Shown: in pieces, positions 21,118-32,930 of the stretch
Layout of the letters: every line of letters starts with the position of its first letter
How positions within the stretch are numbered: position 1 is the stretch's first letter
Source: Akkermansiaceae bacterium
GTDB taxonomy: Bacteria; Verrucomicrobiota; Verrucomicrobiia; Verrucomicrobiales; Akkermansiaceae
NCBI GenBank assembly: GCA_022424905.1
Contig: JAKMGP010000177.1
Coordinates: 1-64,000 of the forward strand
DNA length: 64,000 nt
Reading direction: 5' to 3'
Program-made: the position numbers and the translations under genes
The notes under the pieces: generated by a model
Told to the model about the DNA's origin: nothing
The model's input: only the letters and a program-made list of their open reading frames with translations
Databases searched by the model: none

Positions 21118-21912
21118 CTAAAAGGTAAGGGTCAATCCATCGTAAGCCAGAGAAACTTGTGGTGGCAAAGAGCGATTCGTTTCCTCCCAGGAAAGTTCGT
21201 GGGAAAGATGAGTCAGGTAGGATTGGTTAGCTGTGATTAGATCTATAGTGTCGAGTGCCTCGCTGATATTCATATGAGTGTGATGTTCTTCATGTCGGAG
21301 CGCGTCGATCACGAAATAATCAAGGTCCTGCAGGAGCTCTAAGGACTGTTCTGGGATCACTTTCACGTCGGGAAGGTAGGCAAGGGATCCAATCGTAGGG
21401 TGGTCGAAGCGAAACCCATGGGTGCGAACCCAGCCATGCTGCACCTCAATGGGGGTGATTTTGAGGCCATTGAAATCAAAGGGCCGCTCCACTTCGCGTG
21501 GTTCGGGGTGAACGTATCCAGCTTGGTGATTAGCACTCGAGAAAGCCCACGGATACATACGGGCAAGCCCGGCGAGGGTCTCAGGTGAACCATAAAGGGG
21601 GAGAGGAGAGTCGCGCTTCCAGCAAAAAGCTCGGAGTTCATCAAAACCAGCGACGTGGTCGAGATGCTCGTGGGTGTAAAGGACGGCATCGACTGCGGTG
21701 AGCTCTTCCCGCAAGGCTTGTTGTCGTAGATCGGGGCCACTATCGATAAGGATACGACCCCAAGAACCTTCAAAAAAAATTGAGCTGCGGGAGCGATTGT
21801 CGTGGGGGTGATCGGAGCGGCAAACCTTGCAGGAGCAACCGATCACAGGGACTCCCACTGAAGTGGAGGTGCCAAGAAATAGGAACCGTGGTTGAGATCT
21901 GTAGCGAGTCAT
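21118..21912 (-). CDS. MBL-fold metallo-hydrolase, PhnP-like
   Basis: FLGTSTSVGVPVIGCSCKVCRSDHPHDNRSRSS, YTHEHLDHVAGFDELRAFC. Start set to ATG at 21912. Confidence 0.88.
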   Translation of the reverse strand: MTRYRSQPRFLFLGTSTSVGVPVIGCSCKVCRSDHPHDNRSRSSIFFEGSWGRILIDSGPDLRQQALREELTAVDAVLYTHEHLDHVAGFDELRAFCWKRDSPLPLYGSPETLAGLARMYPWAFSSANHQAGYVHPEPREVERPFDFNGLKITPIEVQHGWVRTHGFRFDHPTIGSLAYLPDVKVIPEQSLELLQDLDYFVIDALRHEEHHTHMNISEALDTIDLITANQSYLTHLSHELSWEETNRSLPPQVSLAYDGLTLTF

Positions 21913-21964
21913 CGTTGCGTTGTGGGAAGAGAATTGCATAATCCTCATGTCACCGCAAAAACGA

Positions 21965-23605
21965 ATGCTTAACCTTCTAAAGATCCGCAACTTGGCCCTA
22001 GTCGAACGTCTGGAATGGGATCTTGGTGGGGGCTTGGTAGGTGTGACGGGCGAAACCGGCGCGGGGAAATCCGTAATTGTGGGTGCTCTTAAGTTGATTT
22101 TGGGTGAGCGAGCCGACAAGGGGCTCATTCGTACTGGCGAAGATCAATGCATGGTCGAGGCAATTTTTAAGCTTCCTGAATCTTCGGTGATCGATGCAAT
22201 CTTGGAAGAAGTTGGTTTAGATTGCTGTGAGGAAGATGAGTTGATTATTCGTCGTGTGATCGGAGCTTCGTCGAATAAGCAATTTGTAAATAATGGTGCG
22301 GCGACCTTGGGTGTCTTAAAGAGAATCGGGCAGCATTTGGTCGATCTTCATGGCCCCCATGATCATCAGTCCTTGCTTTCAACGGAAAGGCAGTTGGCCC
22401 TACTGGATGCTTATGGGGCGGCCGGCGAAGAAGTGAAGACTTATCGTGAACGCTGGGCTGCTTGGCGCGAGGCAAGTGAAGAATATGAAACTGCGCGTGC
22501 TCAGCGCGAAATTAGTGATCAGGAAAAAGAGTTGTTGAGGTTTCAAGTCGAGGAAATTGACTCGGCAGGAATCAAAACGGGGGAAGAGAAGGATTTGGAG
22601 GAACGTTATCGGAGGAGTAGCAATGCAAACCGTTTGGGCGAACTGGCAAGTAAGGCTGTGAATTTAATCAGCGATACGGTTGGTCCAGGATTGGAAGACC
22701 TTCAACGTGTGACTTCTGGATTGCGCCAGATTGATCCGGCGATCGTTGATTTAGCGGAGGAGGTAGAGTGCTCGGTGGCGCAGATGCAGGAACTTGAGCG
22801 CAGCATTGTTGATTATCTCGATGATCTTGAGATCGATCCGTCGGAAGTGCAGGAGGTTGAGGATCGTTTTAATTTGGTTGAATCTCTCAAGCGGAAATAT
22901 GGTCCAACTCTGCAGGATGCACTGGATCACGCTGAGGATGCTCGACTGAAATTAGAGGGCTCCGATAACCGTGAGGAATTTCTGGCGCGATTGAAACAGG
23001 ATGTTGACCTAGCTTTAAAAAAATTGCGGGCAGTTGCGCGAAAAATTAGTTCAAAGCGGAAGAAGCACGCGCCATCTTTAGCGGAAGAAGTGCGCGGACA
23101 TCTAGTAGATTTGGGCTTTGAACAAGCGGAGTTTGAAGTGCAGTTGAATGTTCGTGATGAACCGGGAGCGTTTGGCTGGGAGGATGTCGAATACCTTTTT
23201 GGACCCAATCCTGGTGAGCCGCTAAAGCCGCTAAGGCAAGTCGCATCAAGTGGCGAAATTTCGCGGGTTATGCTTGCTGTCAAAAACGCGCTCGCAGATC
23301 AAGATTCGACCCCGCTGATGGTTTTCGATGAAATCGATGCGAATGTGGGTGGTGAAATTGCGCGAGCGGTAGGCGAGAAGATGGCGAGCCTTGGGGAGCG
23401 CCATCAGGTTGTTGCGATTACACACTTTCCACAGGTCGCGGCGGTGGCACACCAACATTTCCTGGTTGAGAAACGAGTGGAAGGTGGTCGATCATTTTCC
23501 TCGTTAACCGAAGTGACGAGTGGATCGCGTGTTGACGAATTAGTGCGGATGTTGGGCGGGGGAGGAAAGCAGGCTCGAGCAATGGCAAAGTCGCTTTTAA
23601 AGTGA
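21965..23605 (+). CDS. recN: DNA repair protein RecN
   Basis: MLNLLKIRNLALVERLEWDLGGGLVGVTGETGAGKSVIVGALKLILGERAD; LFGPNPGEPLKPLRQVASSGEISRVMLAVK; VFDEIDANVGGEIA. Confidence 0.95.
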   Translation: MLNLLKIRNLALVERLEWDLGGGLVGVTGETGAGKSVIVGALKLILGERADKGLIRTGEDQCMVEAIFKLPESSVIDAILEEVGLDCCEEDELIIRRVIGASSNKQFVNNGAATLGVLKRIGQHLVDLHGPHDHQSLLSTERQLALLDAYGAAGEEVKTYRERWAAWREASEEYETARAQREISDQEKELLRFQVEEIDSAGIKTGEEKDLEERYRRSSNANRLGELASKAVNLISDTVGPGLEDLQRVTSGLRQIDPAIVDLAEEVECSVAQMQELERSIVDYLDDLEIDPSEVQEVEDRFNLVESLKRKYGPTLQDALDHAEDARLKLEGSDNREEFLARLKQDVDLALKKLRAVARKISSKRKKHAPSLAEEVRGHLVDLGFEQAEFEVQLNVRDEPGAFGWEDVEYLFGPNPGEPLKPLRQVASSGEISRVMLAVKNALADQDSTPLMVFDEIDANVGGEIARAVGEKMASLGERHQVVAITHFPQVAAVAHQHFLVEKRVEGGRSFSSLTEVTSGSRVDELVRMLGGGGKQARAMAKSLLK

Positions 23606-23716
23606 AGATTTCGAGCCAAGAAAGCTTGTTGAAATAGCTTGGGGCACTTTCTAAGGTCCCCATGCGGGGGAGGTTGGCAAATCGATGCCATTGATGGGGC
23701 CGGCCATTGCAGGTTC

Positions 23717-25980
<2,264 letters not shown>

Positions 25981-26072
25981 TGCGTGAAACTGTGGAGGCG
26001 AGTCGCCAACTTGTCAAGAAGACGGGGTTTTGAACATTGCGGGGTGGCTGAGTCTGAGTTAGTTCCTGTCCT

Positions 26073-27029
26073 GTGACGGAGGAACACCAGATCAAACTCG
26101 AATATGAAAGCGCACATTTTTTGCAGTCGCTTTTTGGACACGAGGAAAAAGAGCTTAGGTATCTTGAAGAAAAGGCAGAAGTTCGTTTGGTGACTCGGGA
26201 TGGGTGGCTGGAAGTTCGAGGTCCAGAAGAGGGGTGTCATTTAGTAAAAGAGATTTTCGCTGACTTGGAGGAAGCGAGGAGAAATGGTGGGGAAGTAACG
26301 CCGAGGGATTTTCGAACGGCGGTCGATTTAGTAAGGCAAGGCGGTGAAGGGATTTCGGCCTTGGGAAGGTTACAACTTGTAGGCGCCCGCGGGTGCAAGC
26401 CGGTGGTGGCTCGCAGTCCGAATCAGTTGGCATATTTAAAATCGATGGTGGCCAATGAGGTCGTTTTTGGACTTGGGCCTGCTGGAACGGGAAAGACGTA
26501 TTTGGCGGTTGCAATGGCGCTTGATCTTCTTCGGAAAAAGCAAATCAGTCGCTTAATTTTGACTCGCCCCGCAGTGGAGGCAGGAGAAGCACTTGGTTTT
26601 TTGCCGGGGGATATGCGAGATAAGGTCGCTCCTTATTTGCGGCCGCTTTACGATGCGATTGATGACATGTTGGGCTTTGAGGAAGGTGCAAAACGTCTGG
26701 AGGATGGTAGTATCGAGATTGCCCCGCTGGCTTATATGCGTGGAAGGACCTTGTCGCGGTCTTTTGTTATTCTTGATGAGGCACAGAATACAACGCGCGA
26801 GCAAATGTTTATGGCGCTTACCCGTTTAGGGGAAGGTTCACGATGTATCATTACCGGTGATTCTTCTCAGATTGATTTGAAGGATCATGGGATTTCGGGC
26901 TTACTGGAAGCGGAAAAGGCACTTAGGAATGTAGATGGCGTAGCATTTAATCACTTCGACACGAGCGATGTTGTCCGTCATCCTGTGGTCGGAAGAATTA
27001 TTTCAGCATACAAAGACTTCCGTTCATAA
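26073..27029 (+). CDS. PhoH family ATPase
   Basis: VVFGLGPAGTGKTYLAVAMALDLL, LTRPAVEAGEALGFLPGDMRDKVAPYLRPLYDAI, FVILDEAQNTT; PhoH/YbeZ architecture. Confidence 0.94.
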   Translation: MTEEHQIKLEYESAHFLQSLFGHEEKELRYLEEKAEVRLVTRDGWLEVRGPEEGCHLVKEIFADLEEARRNGGEVTPRDFRTAVDLVRQGGEGISALGRLQLVGARGCKPVVARSPNQLAYLKSMVANEVVFGLGPAGTGKTYLAVAMALDLLRKKQISRLILTRPAVEAGEALGFLPGDMRDKVAPYLRPLYDAIDDMLGFEEGAKRLEDGSIEIAPLAYMRGRTLSRSFVILDEAQNTTREQMFMALTRLGEGSRCIITGDSSQIDLKDHGISGLLEAEKALRNVDGVAFNHFDTSDVVRHPVVGRIISAYKDFRS

Positions 27030-27039
27030 TTACTGATCC

Positions 27040-28386
27040 ATGAATATTATTATCGTTGGAGCTGGGGAAATTGGCCGCCACCTTGCTATAGAATTGTCGC
27101 GCCAAGAGCATACTGTTTCGGTAATCGAGAGTGATGCAGTTCAGGCTTCCGAGCTTCAGGGCGAAATCGAAGCTAAGGTGGTCGTTGGAGACGGCTCCAG
27201 TGTGAATACTCTTGCCGAAGCTAATATCGGTGATTGCGAATTATTTCTTGCTCTTACAAGCGAGAACTCGGTGAATTTGATGTGTGCTTCGATGGTGAAG
27301 TCAATGGGGGTAGAGCGAGTGATCAGTCGGGTGCATCCGGGCTTGCAGCGCGAAGAGTGGCTGTTTGATTTTAGGGGCCACTTTGGGATTGATCATATTT
27401 TTAGTTCCGAAAGGTTGGCTGCGATCGAGTTAGCGAAGTTTATTCGAAACCCTGATTCATTAGTGGTCGAAGAAATTGCACGTGGACGAATCGAGTTACA
27501 GCAAGTTCGGGTCAGCCCCAAGAGTGAGGTCGTAGGTGAGCCATTGAAGTCTCTCAAGTTCCCGGCGAATACCAGAGTAGCATTGGTCAGTCGGGGCAAT
27601 TCCCACGAAGTTGCCAATGCCGAAACCGTTTTGGAAGGAGGTGACATTGTGACGGTTTTCGGAGCACCTCACAAGTTACGCCAGCTTGTTGGGAGATTAC
27701 AGAAAGAGATTCACCTGAAGGATGGACCTCGGGTCGTCATTTTTGGGGGCGGGGAATATGGGTTTTCACTTGCTCAAATGTTGGAGAGTTGGAATTGCCG
27801 GGTCCGTATTTTTGAGCGTGACCCTGAGCTTGCTCAGAAACTTACCGACCGTCTATCAAGCACGACCGTGATTAATGCCGATGCGACATCGGTCGCGGAG
27901 TTAGAGGAAGAACAGGTTGGGGAAGCTGATTTTTTCGTAGCGACCAGCAGCAGCGATGAGGATAATGTGATGACTTGTTTGCAGGCTCATAATCTTGGCG
28001 CTAAGAATTGTTTGACTTTGATCCACCGGGCTGATTACGCGAAAGCCATTAGTTTTTCTGGAAGACACTTTGGGGTCGTCGCGGCGGTGAGCCCGCGAGA
28101 AGCTTCGCGAAAAGAGATTTCGCGTTACGTCACGACCGAAAAATTTCATGTCGTTCGTAAACTTGGGAAGGGCATCGTCCTCCAAACCCATGTTGCAAAA
28201 GGGTCAAAGGCAGATGGTAAAACAGTGGCAGAACTTAAGTGGCCCGATGGTTGCGTCTTGGTTGGCTTACTCAAGGGCTTACAGGCTATTGTTCCTGGGG
28301 CCGATGACACACTTGAGGCTGGTGATCAAATCTTTGCGATGGTTGCAAATAAGGCGGAGAGAAAATTTCTTAGGCTGGTTCATTAA
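27040..28386 (+). CDS. trkA: Trk system potassium uptake protein TrkA
   Basis: Two Rossmann repeats: MNIIIVGAGEIGRHLAIELS and VVIFGGGEYGFSLAQMLE, with TrkA_C segments. Confidence 0.93.
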   Translation: MNIIIVGAGEIGRHLAIELSRQEHTVSVIESDAVQASELQGEIEAKVVVGDGSSVNTLAEANIGDCELFLALTSENSVNLMCASMVKSMGVERVISRVHPGLQREEWLFDFRGHFGIDHIFSSERLAAIELAKFIRNPDSLVVEEIARGRIELQQVRVSPKSEVVGEPLKSLKFPANTRVALVSRGNSHEVANAETVLEGGDIVTVFGAPHKLRQLVGRLQKEIHLKDGPRVVIFGGGEYGFSLAQMLESWNCRVRIFERDPELAQKLTDRLSSTTVINADATSVAELEEEQVGEADFFVATSSSDEDNVMTCLQAHNLGAKNCLTLIHRADYAKAISFSGRHFGVVAAVSPREASRKEISRYVTTEKFHVVRKLGKGIVLQTHVAKGSKADGKTVAELKWPDGCVLVGLLKGLQAIVPGADDTLEAGDQIFAMVANKAERKFLRLVH

Positions 28387-28479
28387 GGCTCAAGGCAACC
28401 CGGACTCGAGGGCGAATTCAGTGCGCTGTTGAATCTCTTGGGGGATTCAAATGGTTCCTGATCGGGCTGAGTCATCGAT

Positions 28480-29115
28480 TTAAAATGGAGCGGGTGAAGT
28501 GAAAGTGAGCCGCTCGCTCGTGTTGGGGTGGTCGAAGGAGAGTTTGCTAGCGTGGAGCTTCATTTTTCCGGGGTCTGTTCCGTTGCCATAAAGTGGATCG
28601 TCAAGGATTGGAAGTCCGAGCCCTTTTGGATGGGCTGAATGTACCCGGAGCTGGTGGGTTCTGCCCGTGATCGGCTGAAAATGTATTCGTGATATTCCAT
28701 TTCTAACAGAGATACGGCGCCAGTGAGATGTCCCCATTTTGCCGTGGATTTCATCGTAGATTTGATAAGGGCGATTCTCAATATCAAGTCGGAATGGAAG
28801 CGTGATCGTGCCGCTGTTCCCGAGCTTCTCAGGGAGTGTTCCATCTAGAAGGGCGACGTATTCCTTCTCGGTGAGCCTATCTTGAAATTGTTTAGAGAGG
28901 TTTCGATGCGCGTCTTTAGTGAGAGCTAGAACAAGTAAGCCTGAGGTGTCCATGTCGAGACGGTGGACTGCGGGTTGGTCAATACATCCGGGAATATTGG
29001 TGCTAATTTGGTGAGCAACCGAATCTATTTTCTCAATCCCTCGTCCAGGAACTGAAAGAAATCCGCTTGGCTTATCGACCACCACGATGTGCTCGTCCTG
29101 ATAAATAATGGTCAT
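28480..29115 (-). CDS. RluA-family pseudouridine synthase
   Basis: VVDKPSGFLSVPGRG, AVHRLDMDTSGLLVLALTKDAHRNLSKQFQ, PITGRTHQLRVHSAHPKGLGLPILDDPLYG. Confidence 0.92.
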   Translation of the reverse strand: MTIIYQDEHIVVVDKPSGFLSVPGRGIEKIDSVAHQISTNIPGCIDQPAVHRLDMDTSGLLVLALTKDAHRNLSKQFQDRLTEKEYVALLDGTLPEKLGNSGTITLPFRLDIENRPYQIYDEIHGKMGTSHWRRISVRNGISRIHFQPITGRTHQLRVHSAHPKGLGLPILDDPLYGNGTDPGKMKLHASKLSFDHPNTSERLTFTSPAPF

Positions 29116-30755
29116 TTCTTCCGGACTTTAAGAATGGCTTCAACCATTTGCCGGGTCTCTTCGATATTGTGTTGGGGATGGGGAGGCATGGGTTGTTCAC
29201 CCCAAACACCAACTCCTCCTCTAATCACCTTGTTCGCCAACATTTCGATAGAATTCGGGTCTTTGGCATATTTCCCTGCGACGTCGCGGTAGGTTGGTCC
29301 AATCGATTTTTGAGTGGTGTTATGGCAGGCAAGACAGGTCGTCTCGGCGATGAGCTTGGTGCCGGGGTGATCCTTTGGAAGGCCCTTCATTCGGGGGTCG
29401 GATGGTGAAACTGCGATGGCTTGCGGAGTTTTGGAGTATGTCACTCGTTTGAGCTTACCGTCCTTGCCATCATACCAGGCTGACCCGTATTCAAGAATAA
29501 AGAGCTCGCCTTTGGGGCCCAAGGCCATGTCGCCGGGGTGAACAAACCGATATTTTCCGAGCCATGGTTCGTTCCACTCGATGTTTCCGTTGCCATCAAG
29601 CTTGATTAAACGAATCCGAGTGGTGGTCCAGTCGTAGGCTATGAGACAGCCGTCAAGTTGTGCTGGGAGCCCCCCCTGATCCTTAAGGTAGAGATCGGAG
29701 TAATACACTGGTCCAGCACAGGCAGATGCTCTTGGGTAGTGCCAAAAGGCCGGCTGGGCTGGAGGGAGTTCGGTTAGTCCAGTGTTGTTGATTGAAGTGT
29801 TGATTGGTCTTTTAAAATCAAATTTTTCCCCTGTCTTTTTTTCTGCGAAGTCATAATCGGTGTAGGGTTTGTTGTCGGCACTGAAATAGGGCCAACCAAA
29901 ATTCCCGGCTTTGCGGGCTTGATTAATTTCATCATAGCCGCGTGGTCCTCGGCTTGAATCGCTACCGGCGTCAGGCCCTACCTTTCCCCAGTAGAGATAG
30001 TTGGTTTTTTGGTCGACTGAAATTCGATAGGGGTTACGGCATCCCATAACATAGATTTCTGGGCGAGTCTTATCGGTACCTTTCGGAAAAAGGTTGCCTT
30101 TTGGGATGGTATAGCCGCCAGTGTCGGTGGGTCGAATACGAAGAATTTTCCCGCGAAGGTCGTTGGTGTTGGCGGAAGTGCGTTGGGCATCATACCACTT
30201 ACGGTTTTTACCCTCGTCGATAGGAGCGGAGCCATTTGATTGAAATGGGCACGTGTTGTCTCCAGTGGAAAGGTATAGGCAACCGTCGGGTCCAAAAGCT
30301 AGAGATCCACCTTCATGGCACGTAGCGTTTTCGCGATCGTGTGGGACTTCTAGTAGGGTTCTTTCGCTGCCAAGTTGCCCCCCTTTAAACGTGAATCTAG
30401 CAAGATGATGGACGGGTTTCCCTTTGACTGAGTAGTAGAGATAAACCCACTTATTCTTTTCGTAATTCGGATCAAGGGCGATTCCAAGGAGTCCGCACTC
30501 TCTCGCAAATTCTTTTTTTCTTACCTCGACTGGGATGGTTGCAACTACCTTAACCTTGCCATTCTCTGGATCAACCAGTTTCACCGCCCCAGTGCGTTCA
30601 GTGACGAATACATGGCCTTTTGGAGTGACTGCCATTTCCATAGCGTCGACAAAACTTCCAGCGACGGTTTCAACCTTAAAGTATTCATCTGCGGGGGCTT
30701 TAGCTAAGGAAAAGGGAGAACTTAAAATCAAGAAAACGAAAACCAAATTTCTCAT
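29112..30755 (-). CDS. PQQ-dependent sugar dehydrogenase-like beta-propeller with C-terminal cytochrome c domain
   Basis: GHVFVTERTGAVKLVD, GSLAFGPDGCLYLSTGDNT, CLACHNTTQKSIGPTYRDVAGKYA; ATGA overlap with the downstream RluA gene. Confidence 0.88.
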   Translation of the reverse strand: MRNLVFVFLILSSPFSLAKAPADEYFKVETVAGSFVDAMEMAVTPKGHVFVTERTGAVKLVDPENGKVKVVATIPVEVRKKEFARECGLLGIALDPNYEKNKWVYLYYSVKGKPVHHLARFTFKGGQLGSERTLLEVPHDRENATCHEGGSLAFGPDGCLYLSTGDNTCPFQSNGSAPIDEGKNRKWYDAQRTSANTNDLRGKILRIRPTDTGGYTIPKGNLFPKGTDKTRPEIYVMGCRNPYRISVDQKTNYLYWGKVGPDAGSDSSRGPRGYDEINQARKAGNFGWPYFSADNKPYTDYDFAEKKTGEKFDFKRPINTSINNTGLTELPPAQPAFWHYPRASACAGPVYYSDLYLKDQGGLPAQLDGCLIAYDWTTTRIRLIKLDGNGNIEWNEPWLGKYRFVHPGDMALGPKGELFILEYGSAWYDGKDGKLKRVTYSKTPQAIAVSPSDPRMKGLPKDHPGTKLIAETTCLACHNTTQKSIGPTYRDVAGKYAKDPNSIEMLANKVIRGGVGVWGEQPMPPHPQHNIEETRQMVEAILKVRKK

Positions 30756-30830
30756 GGCGATAGGATAACGGAATTTATCTCAAGAGCAAGTTTGGCAAGA
30801 AGGTCAAATTGGCAATCAGTACTGGTCTAA

Positions 30831-32930
30831 ATGAGTTTTTCAAGATATCTCAACCATGTGAGATTATTTGTGTGTCTTTGCATTTCGGTTCTTAGTTGGT
30901 CTTGGCTAGGTGCGGTTATTTTGAAAGAGCTAGAGACATACGGAGTTACTTCATTCCAGCATGCCGGTTCGGTTTCCGAAGTTGTGTGTCATCCCAATGG
31001 GATCCACGTCTTGAGTTCTTCCCGTGATCAATGCGTACGTCTCTGGGAGATCAAATCGGGCAAGTTGGTGCGTCGATTTACGGTGCCGGGCTGCGGCGAC
31101 ATGTGGGGAATTCGATTCCTGAAAAAGGGAAAAGAGTTTTTAGCGGCTAGCAGCTCAAATGATATTTTTCGTTTTGAAGTAGCAACGGGAAAAGTCTTGC
31201 AGAAGTATTCTCACTCTGGGACGGCCTTCCGCTTGGCCCTTCTTCCTGATGGAAAGAGCTTCATTGGAACGGATGGTAAGAACACGGCAGTGTTGTGGGA
31301 AACTGCCACGGGAAAGAGACTAAGAACGTTCTCTGGTCACACCAAGGATGTCTACACTGCGATTGTGGTGAATGATGGTAAAACACTCATTACAGGATCG
31401 GAAGATAAGAGTATCAAACAATGGAATATCGCGACAGGTGAGTGTCTCAAGACCATCGTTGACAAACCAGCCTATGGAGATGTCTTCACTTTGGCTGCTG
31501 CTCCTGATAAAAAGCGTTTCGCGATGGTATGTGATGGTGGTTATGTGCGGGTCTTTGATTCAGCCACTCTCAAGGAAATTTGGAAGACGAAGCTGGGTAA
31601 GGAAGGTGAAGTTGTAGCTTGGGCTCCTGATGGTTCTCTCATTGCTTCGACTTCGGGTGATGGCAAGCTCTACCTTTTTCATCCTAAAACGGGCAAGGTC
31701 GTCAAAAAAATTAAAACCGTTCAAAGATCTCACACCCCGATAACCTTCTCCAACGACAGTAAATTTATTATTTCAGGTGGTGACTCTATTTTGCATATCC
31801 ACAACGTTGAGAGTGGGGAACGAATTAAACCGGAAATGGGTTATCCTGATAGTGAAGGTTATGATCATCTGACAGTAGGCCTAGCCGGTTCGCGGGTTTA
31901 TTTTGCGAATGGTTCCTCTTGGCAGGTTTTGGATCGCGAAAACCCTGAGGCTAATCGGAAGTTTACGGAGAACCAAACAGTAACTTCGATAGCGCTATCA
32001 AACAGTGGTGATTTCATCGCGATAGGTTTTGAGCGTGGCCAGATTAAGGTGCTTGATACGAGGGAGTTTGAATTACTTACCTCAATCGCTGTTAAGGGCA
32101 GTGTGAATGGTTTGGCTTTTCTACCCGATGAAAAACGCCTGGTGGCAGGAGGAGGAAAAAACCGAGTAACTCTCTGGGAAATTAAAGGAGGAAAAAGGGT
32201 TCGGGATTTTGCTGGGCACACTGATGATGTCGTGGCTTTTGCCTTATCGAAGGACGGAGAGCTTTTGATGACCCTTTCAAGGGACCGCTCGATCAGATCA
32301 TGGTCTGTGATAGCGGGAGAACAATTGGCCGAATTTAGGCTTGGAAAGGAGCGACCTAGGGGGATTGCCTATTTGGATAGTGGACGTTCTCTCGTGATTT
32401 CGACAAACAGCAAAGACGTATTAGCCCGTATTCTCCCAGAGATTCAAGTAGAAGAGGTGATCGACAACGCGGTGGTCTTAAAATTGATCAAGCAGCTTGC
32501 TGATGATCGTTTTTTCAAGAGGCAGGAAGCGATGGAAAAACTTGCAGGATTTGGAAAGGCCGTAATTCCTATGGCTGAAGCGATAGAGACCGAAGACCCT
32601 GAGGTAGAGTATCGTCTCGTTGGAGTTCGGGATACCATTCGTGGAAGTCTCTCCAGAAATGCTTTTAAGAAAGTCGCGTCTTTAGATGATAATTTGGGTG
32701 TGCTGGCGACTGATCCACTTGGCGAATTTTGGGTAGGGAAAATTGGAGATAAAGGGGCGTCTCGTCTTCTGATTGGGGCCGTTGACCATGAATCAAAGGG
32801 AATCAAGATTCTGCAAACTATTGATAATAATCATGGATGTCAGCAGCTCTCTTTTTCGCGGGATGGCAGTCATCTTGGCACGGTGAATGCCGATGGAACT
32901 TATTCTTTGTTTAAGGTGATCCGAGAATGA
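30831..32930 (+). CDS. Secreted WD40-repeat beta-propeller protein
   Basis: N-terminal hydrophobic leader and multiple WD40-like repeats (HAGSVSEVVCHPNGIHVLSSSRDQCVRLWEIKSGKLVR; FSGHTKDVYTAIVVNDGKTLITGSEDKSIKQWNIATGECLK). Confidence 0.88.
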   Translation: MSFSRYLNHVRLFVCLCISVLSWSWLGAVILKELETYGVTSFQHAGSVSEVVCHPNGIHVLSSSRDQCVRLWEIKSGKLVRRFTVPGCGDMWGIRFLKKGKEFLAASSSNDIFRFEVATGKVLQKYSHSGTAFRLALLPDGKSFIGTDGKNTAVLWETATGKRLRTFSGHTKDVYTAIVVNDGKTLITGSEDKSIKQWNIATGECLKTIVDKPAYGDVFTLAAAPDKKRFAMVCDGGYVRVFDSATLKEIWKTKLGKEGEVVAWAPDGSLIASTSGDGKLYLFHPKTGKVVKKIKTVQRSHTPITFSNDSKFIISGGDSILHIHNVESGERIKPEMGYPDSEGYDHLTVGLAGSRVYFANGSSWQVLDRENPEANRKFTENQTVTSIALSNSGDFIAIGFERGQIKVLDTREFELLTSIAVKGSVNGLAFLPDEKRLVAGGGKNRVTLWEIKGGKRVRDFAGHTDDVVAFALSKDGELLMTLSRDRSIRSWSVIAGEQLAEFRLGKERPRGIAYLDSGRSLVISTNSKDVLARILPEIQVEEVIDNAVVLKLIKQLADDRFFKRQEAMEKLAGFGKAVIPMAEAIETEDPEVEYRLVGVRDTIRGSLSRNAFKKVASLDDNLGVLATDPLGEFWVGKIGDKGASRLLIGAVDHESKGIKILQTIDNNHGCQQLSFSRDGSHLGTVNADGTYSLFKVIRE

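Noticed and set aside
28429-28450. Inverted repeat TTGAATC/GATTCAA between trkA and the RluA-family gene
   Set aside because: AT-rich 7 bp stem with no following U run on either strand; not enough to call a bidirectional terminator.
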